This document shows, piece by piece, positions 43,252-47,542 of a stretch of 47,542 bases of DNA (the first letter of the stretch is position 1; each line of letters opens with the position of its first letter). The DNA is from Methanobacterium sp. UBA176 (lineage in GTDB: Archaea > Methanobacteriota > Methanobacteria > Methanobacteriales > Methanobacteriaceae). A model generated the notes under the pieces. That model saw only the letters and a program-made list of their open reading frames with translations. It had not been told where the DNA came from and did not search any database. The position numbers were made by a program, and so were the translations under genes. The stretch is from the NCBI GenBank assembly GCA_002505765.1, contig DAVZ01000072.1, positions 1-47,542 on the forward strand, given 5' to 3'.

Positions 43252-43571
43252 TTTCTATAAAAAAACTTAAATGAACTTGAATCTTTAAATTTGATAAACA
43301 GGGGTTTGTACTTATGGCGCAAAAAATATCGATTTTAATCAATTTAAATACATTCAAAAAACAGTTCAAAAGAAATATAAATAAAAAAATTCACATTATA
43401 AACTCAAAAGAGTTAATTTTAAATGATTTATAATATAATTTTTATAGAAAAGATGCCCTAAATTAAAAGCGAAAAGTAGATATTTATATATAACAATATA
43501 CTATATTAAATAATTTAAATATAATATATGTTGATTTTTATACAATGTCACAAAGGAGGTTGTCATTAATC
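43252..43571. other. Gap upstream of lonB
   Basis: 320 bp of very AT-rich DNA. TTTATATATAACA at 43482-43494 is a good TATA box for lonB. A lysine-rich 39-codon frame (43314-43433) has no other support. Confidence 0.35.
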
Positions 43572-45464
43572 ATGGCAAATCTAAATTCTAAGTCAAGTTC
43601 ATTCAATTTAAGAACATACACAACTTCAGAGGAAATTGAAGTCCCTGAAAAGATTATTGATCAGATTATTGGCCAGGAAGAGGCGGTTGAGACAGTTAAA
43701 AAAGCCGCAAAACAGAAGAGAAATGTTCTTTTAATTGGAGAGCCTGGAATTGGTAAATCCATGCTTGCAAAGGGAATGGCAGAATTACTCCCTTCTGAAG
43801 AACTTCAAGACGTACTGGTATATCCTAATATAGAGGATAATCATAATCCCTTGGTAGGAGTTATGCCTGCAGGGGAAGGTAAAAAAATAGTAACAAATTA
43901 TAAAGCCAAAGCTAAAAGTCAGGAAGAAAAGAAAAATATGTTTATCATGATTCTAATAACCTTTATTCTGGTTGTTGGATTCATTTTACAGCAGTTTTTG
44001 GCAGCTATCATTGCAGCAGGTATAGTATTTCTTGCATTACAGCAGATGAAGCCAAAAACATCAGTTATGGTCCCAAAACTACTTGTAAATAATGAAAGTA
44101 ATTTAATAGCTCCTTTTGTAGATGCAACAGGTTCACACGCTGGGGCACTGTTAGGAGACGTAAGACACGACCCTTATCAATCAGGAGGACTTGGAACTCC
44201 TGCCCACGAACGTGTGGAATCAGGAATGATTCATAAGGCCAATAAAGGTGTTCTTTACATAGATGAAATTGGTACTATGAAAAACAAAACTCAGCAAGAG
44301 CTCTTAACAGCCATGCAGGAGAAAAAATACTCTATTACAGGGCAAAGTGAAACAAGTAGCGGTGCAATGGTAAGATCTCAAGAAGTACCCTGTGATTTTG
44401 TTCTTGTTGCATCTGGAAACCTCCAGGTACTTGAAGGAATGCACATTGCCCTTAGATCAAGGATAAGGGGATATGGTTATGAGGTTTTCATGAAGGATTC
44501 CATGCCCGATAATCCTGAAAACAGGGATAAATTGGTTCAATTCGTAGCTCAGGAAGTTGAAAAGGATGGAAGAATCCCTCATTTCAGCAGAGAAGCTGTA
44601 GCAGAAATTATAAGAGAAGCTCAAAGAAGGGCAGGTAAAAAAGATTCACTAACTTTAAGATTAAGAGATTTAGGAGGCCTTGTAAGGGCTGCAGGAGATA
44701 TTGCTAAAGGTGAAGGTTCAGATAGCGTAAAGGTAGCACATGTTCTAAGTGCTAAAAAATTAGCAAGAACTCTTGAACAGCAGATTGCAGATCGATACAT
44801 TGGTCAGAGGAAAAAATACAAAGTATTTAAATCCGAAGGTGGAGAAATAGGCACTGTAAACGGTCTTGCAGTTATTGGTGATCGAAGCGGCATAATTTTA
44901 CCAATAGTAGCAGAAGCTGCTCCTGCCCAAAGTAAAGAGGAAGGTAGAATCATCGCTACAGGTAAACTCGGTGAAATAGCTAAAGAAGCAGTTCAAAACG
45001 TAAGTGCATTAATTAAAAAGCACACCGGAACTGATATATCAAGCTATGATATTCATATTCAATTCCTCCAAGCATACGAAGGTGTAGAAGGGGACAGTGC
45101 AAGTGTATCAGTTGCCACTGCTGTGGTTTCTTCCCTTGAAAACGTCCCTGTTGACCAGTCAGTTGCACTTACTGGTTCATTAAGTGTTCGAGGCGACGTT
45201 CTTCCAGTAGGTGGAGTAACAGGTAAAATTGAAGCAGCAGCCGAAGCAGGAATTACAAAGGTTTTAATACCTAAATCAAACATGCACGATGTGTTAATTG
45301 AGGAAAGATACAAAAATAAAATAGAGATAATTCCTGTAGAAACTTTAAGCGATGTTCTTGAGCACGCGCTTATTGGTAAGGGTAAGAGAGGACTTCTGGA
45401 CAAAATGCAGAAAATCAGCGACATGGTTCCTAAGGGCATTCTCCAGAATCCAGCAACTCATTAA
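43572..45464 (+). CDS. lonB: Archaeal ATP-dependent membrane protease LonB
   Basis: Membrane-anchored AAA+ protease that degrades unfolded membrane and soluble proteins. The ATPase domain has Walker A LLIGEPGIGKSMLAKGMAE. Two membrane helices (MILITFILVVGFIL and FLAAIIAAGIVFLALQQ) are inserted inside the domain, as usual for LonB. Walker B is GVLYIDEIGTM. The protease domain has the Ser-Lys dyad in GDSASVSVATAV (S509) and VTGKIEAAAEAG (K552), with the numbering from the chosen start. I choose 43572 because AAAGGAGGT lies 11 nt upstream; the frame is open to an ATG at 43545. Confidence 0.92.
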   Translation: MANLNSKSSSFNLRTYTTSEEIEVPEKIIDQIIGQEEAVETVKKAAKQKRNVLLIGEPGIGKSMLAKGMAELLPSEELQDVLVYPNIEDNHNPLVGVMPAGEGKKIVTNYKAKAKSQEEKKNMFIMILITFILVVGFILQQFLAAIIAAGIVFLALQQMKPKTSVMVPKLLVNNESNLIAPFVDATGSHAGALLGDVRHDPYQSGGLGTPAHERVESGMIHKANKGVLYIDEIGTMKNKTQQELLTAMQEKKYSITGQSETSSGAMVRSQEVPCDFVLVASGNLQVLEGMHIALRSRIRGYGYEVFMKDSMPDNPENRDKLVQFVAQEVEKDGRIPHFSREAVAEIIREAQRRAGKKDSLTLRLRDLGGLVRAAGDIAKGEGSDSVKVAHVLSAKKLARTLEQQIADRYIGQRKKYKVFKSEGGEIGTVNGLAVIGDRSGIILPIVAEAAPAQSKEEGRIIATGKLGEIAKEAVQNVSALIKKHTGTDISSYDIHIQFLQAYEGVEGDSASVSVATAVVSSLENVPVDQSVALTGSLSVRGDVLPVGGVTGKIEAAAEAGITKVLIPKSNMHDVLIEERYKNKIEIIPVETLSDVLEHALIGKGKRGLLDKMQKISDMVPKGILQNPATH

Positions 45465-45597
45465 ATTTAAAGTTGAAGGGAAATTCCTTTCATTTTAATT
45501 TATTTTAATCAGGTTCTAAGAAATGGTAATATTTTTCTTATATAGTTATTTCTAAAATTCTAATTATTTTATTATTGAATTAAAAATAGGCGATAAG

Positions 45598-47175
45598 ATG
45601 GAAAAATTAAGATTTTTTGATTTAGATATTAAGGATGAGATAAAAAAGGCAATTGAAGATGTTGGTTTTGAGGAAACAACTCCAATACAGTCCCTTGCGA
45701 TTCCCTTCATATTGGAAAGAAAAGATGTTATTGGTCATGCTCAAACAGGTACAGGAAAAACAGCAGCTTTTGGTATTCCCATTTTAGAAATGGTAAATGA
45801 AGAAAGTAAGAAATTACAGGCGGTTATTTTATGTCCCACAAGGGAACTTGCCATTCAGGTTGCAGAAGAAATAAGGAAGCTTTCAAAGTATATTAAAAAA
45901 CTTAATGTTTTACCAATATACGGAGGTCAGCCTATAGAAAGGCAAATTAAGGCATTAAGAAAAGGGGTTCAGATTATCATAGGTACTCCGGGACGTGTAA
46001 TGGATCATATGAGGCGCGGAACCTTAAAAATGAATAATGTGAAAATAATGGTTCTGGATGAAGCCGATGAAATGCTGGATATGGGATTCAGGGAAGATAT
46101 AGAGTTTATACTTGAAGATATGCCACTTGAGAAACAGACACTTCTTTTTTCAGCTACAATGTCCAAGCCAATTTTGAATTTGACAAAAAAATATCAAAAT
46201 GATCCCAAATTCCTGAAGGTTGTTCATCAGGAGATGACCGTCCCTGAAATAGAGCAGATTTATTTTGAAGTAAAGGAAAAAATGAAACTGGAGCTCTTAT
46301 CCCGTTTGATAGACATTTATAATCCTAAATTATCAATGGTCTTCTGTAACACTAAAAAACGCGTTGACACGCTGGTAACTCATCTACAAGTTAGAGGGTA
46401 TCTTGTAGATGGTCTTCATGGGGATATGACCCAGAGGCAAAGGGATAATGTCATGGGAAAATTTAGAATCGGACAAATTGAAATTCTTGTTGCAACTGAC
46501 GTTGCTGCACGGGGAATTGATGTGGATGACATTGAAGCGGTTTTTAATTACGATGTCCCTAACGATGACGAATATTATGTGCATAGAATTGGTAGAACGG
46601 GCCGTGCTGGTAGAACAGGCCGAGCATTTACTTTTGTATCTGGAAGGGAGATCTATCAGTTAAGAAATATCCAGAAATTTACTAAAACCAGGATAGAACA
46701 ACATAAAATCCCTTCAATTTCCGATGTTGAAGAGATAAGGACAGATATGTTTTTAGAAAAGGTAAAATCAGTTATAAATAACGATGATTTAAGTAAGTAC
46801 ATCTATTTAGTTGAAAGACTAATGAAAGAGGATTATACATCTGTAGAAACATCTGCAGCTCTTTTAAAAATGTTTATGGATAAAGATATTACATCTGAAT
46901 CTTCAAATGAAGTATTTGGTGATACTGGTGCAGGTTCTGGAATGGTAAAATTTTTTATGAACATGGGTCGTAAACAGGGAATTAAGGCAAAAGATATAGT
47001 AAGAGCAATTGGAGAAGAAGCAGGACTTTCAAGTCAATCAATTGGTAAAATTGACATTTTTGATAAATTTTCTTTTGTTGAGGTTCCAGAAACGAATGCC
47101 AGAGAATTTCTTTCTATAATGAATAGAGTTAAAATAAAAGGTAGATATGTAAATATTGAACCTGCAAAATCGTAG
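45598..47175 (+). CDS. DEAD-box RNA helicase with DbpA-type C-terminal domain
   Basis: ATP-dependent RNA helicase of 525 residues. Motifs in order are GFEETTPIQSLAIPFIL (Q motif), AQTGTGKTAAF (I), PTRELAIQVAEE, TPGRVMDH, LDEADEMLDMG (II), FSATM (III), ATDVAARGIDVDD and HRIGRTGRAGRTG (VI). After a helical linker, the last 80 residues (GMVKFFMNMGRKQGIKAKDI to FVEVPETNAREFL and GRYVNIEPA) form a DbpA-like RRM that binds structured RNA. A ribosome-assembly or cold role is likely. It stands alone. Confidence 0.92.
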   Translation: MEKLRFFDLDIKDEIKKAIEDVGFEETTPIQSLAIPFILERKDVIGHAQTGTGKTAAFGIPILEMVNEESKKLQAVILCPTRELAIQVAEEIRKLSKYIKKLNVLPIYGGQPIERQIKALRKGVQIIIGTPGRVMDHMRRGTLKMNNVKIMVLDEADEMLDMGFREDIEFILEDMPLEKQTLLFSATMSKPILNLTKKYQNDPKFLKVVHQEMTVPEIEQIYFEVKEKMKLELLSRLIDIYNPKLSMVFCNTKKRVDTLVTHLQVRGYLVDGLHGDMTQRQRDNVMGKFRIGQIEILVATDVAARGIDVDDIEAVFNYDVPNDDEYYVHRIGRTGRAGRTGRAFTFVSGREIYQLRNIQKFTKTRIEQHKIPSISDVEEIRTDMFLEKVKSVINNDDLSKYIYLVERLMKEDYTSVETSAALLKMFMDKDITSESSNEVFGDTGAGSGMVKFFMNMGRKQGIKAKDIVRAIGEEAGLSSQSIGKIDIFDKFSFVEVPETNAREFLSIMNRVKIKGRYVNIEPAKS

Positions 47176-47288
47176 ATTTTGACAGCCAGCAAATAAAAGG
47201 GAATGATCCAACTTTTCTATTATTTGGGTGTCTTAATTCCTTTTTTTATTCCATACCTCAAATCAAGGCATTTACATTTTATCCATAA

Positions 47289-47528
47289 TCTTTACCTGCT
47301 GCTTTTTCATTTGCACAGTTATTCCGGGATATTTTCAGGTTCAGGGCTTATCCCTCATTGAAATTTGCAGCATCTTCATTTTATTTGTGCACATCTGCTT
47401 TTTCAAGGCTGTCTGAAAAATTTAAAGACCTAAAAATGCAAAGAGGAAGGATAATTCACATAACAGGTTCTCCAGGAACTGGTAAGTCTTCCAATATCCA
47501 TCATTCAATAAATCATTTGGATTTATAG
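47289..47528 (+). pseudogene. P-loop NTPase-like coding fragment at the window edge
   Basis: An 79-codon open stretch without an early start codon, bounded by a stop at 47286-47288 and one at 47526-47528. It reads LPAAFSFAQLFRDIFRFRAY, then a serine-rich hydrophobic part, and RGRIIHITGSPGTGKSSNIH, a clear Walker A. The only ATG (47436) would leave 30 residues. It looks like the remains of an ATPase gene, cut by a stop after the P-loop. The 113 bp before it hold no gene. The family is not recognised. Confidence 0.45.
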
Positions 47529-47542
47529 CTAAGTAGATTTTG

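Noticed and set aside
43314..43433. 39-codon lysine/isoleucine-rich frame before lonB
   Set aside because: Extreme AT composition gives such frames by chance; no ribosome site or hydrophobic pattern that suggests a real peptide.

Overview
The window is AT-rich and densely coded on both strands. It reads as chromosome of a methanogenic archaeon of the Methanobacteriales, most like Methanobacterium. The reasons are a pseudomurein-type Mur ligase / MraY-like / ATP-grasp gene block, a GMP synthase split into two subunits, PAN, archaeal LonB, aMBF1, Trm-G10, a KEOPS Cgi121 subunit, an Nre repair protein, citramalate synthase, a geranylgeranyl reductase, HycI and NikR. Many starts are preceded by GGTGAT-like ribosome binding sites, and promoters carry archaeal TATA boxes. 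No phage, integrase, transposase, CRISPR array or rRNA was seen.

Layout. 1-2.4 kb is a decaying stretch: a frameshifted permease, an intergenic repeat, twin DtxR-box-like palindromes in front of a TATA box with no intact gene, and scraps of coding sequence. 2.4-9.7 kb holds adenine deaminase, a receiver-histidine kinase, a DUF447 flavoprotein with an unlisted 49-residue membrane peptide, both GMP synthase subunits, a MarR regulator and a GNAT acetyltransferase. 9.7-10.6 kb is another gene-poor, probably decayed stretch. 10.6-17.1 kb carries a methyltransferase, Nre (with a C-terminal PIP-like box), an ICMT-like methyltransferase overlapping an MBL hydrolase, a DegT-like PLP enzyme, DUF3892 and TRAM proteins, and a 5'-truncated quinone reductase that abuts a repeat element. 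17.4-25.7 kb carries Cgi121, CimA, Trm-G10, a GGR-like reductase, a secreted zinc phospholipase C-like protein, a PH-domain membrane protein, UPF0280, and a secreted seven-bladed propeller with a C-terminal anchor.

26.1-36.3 kb is the most coherent part. PAN and aMBF1 are followed by a minus-strand series of a DUF356 protein, an ectodomain protein, a POTRA-like single-pass protein, a pseudomurein-type Mur ligase, an MraY-like transferase and a CarB-like ATP-grasp protein: cytoplasmic precursor synthesis, lipid linking and two envelope-facing proteins in one block. Beyond it lie HycI and NikR (a nickel/hydrogenase theme) with a perfect 24-bp palindrome upstream of nikR.

36.5-47.5 kb has a CBS protein, two tRNA-Gly genes 2 nt apart, a DASS transporter, a Ca2+/cation antiporter and a universal stress protein, cobyric acid synthase, an LSm-like protein, LonB, a DbpA-type DEAD-box helicase and a terminal P-loop fragment. 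The DASS and antiporter genes share a 20-bp element (19/20 identical) just downstream of their TATA boxes, which suggests a common regulator.

The best candidates for something undescribed are this shared 20-bp element, the four-copy hairpin repeat family found at sites of gene decay, the two envelope-facing proteins of the pseudomurein block, and the orphan DtxR-box promoter. No clear new defence or mobile system is visible.
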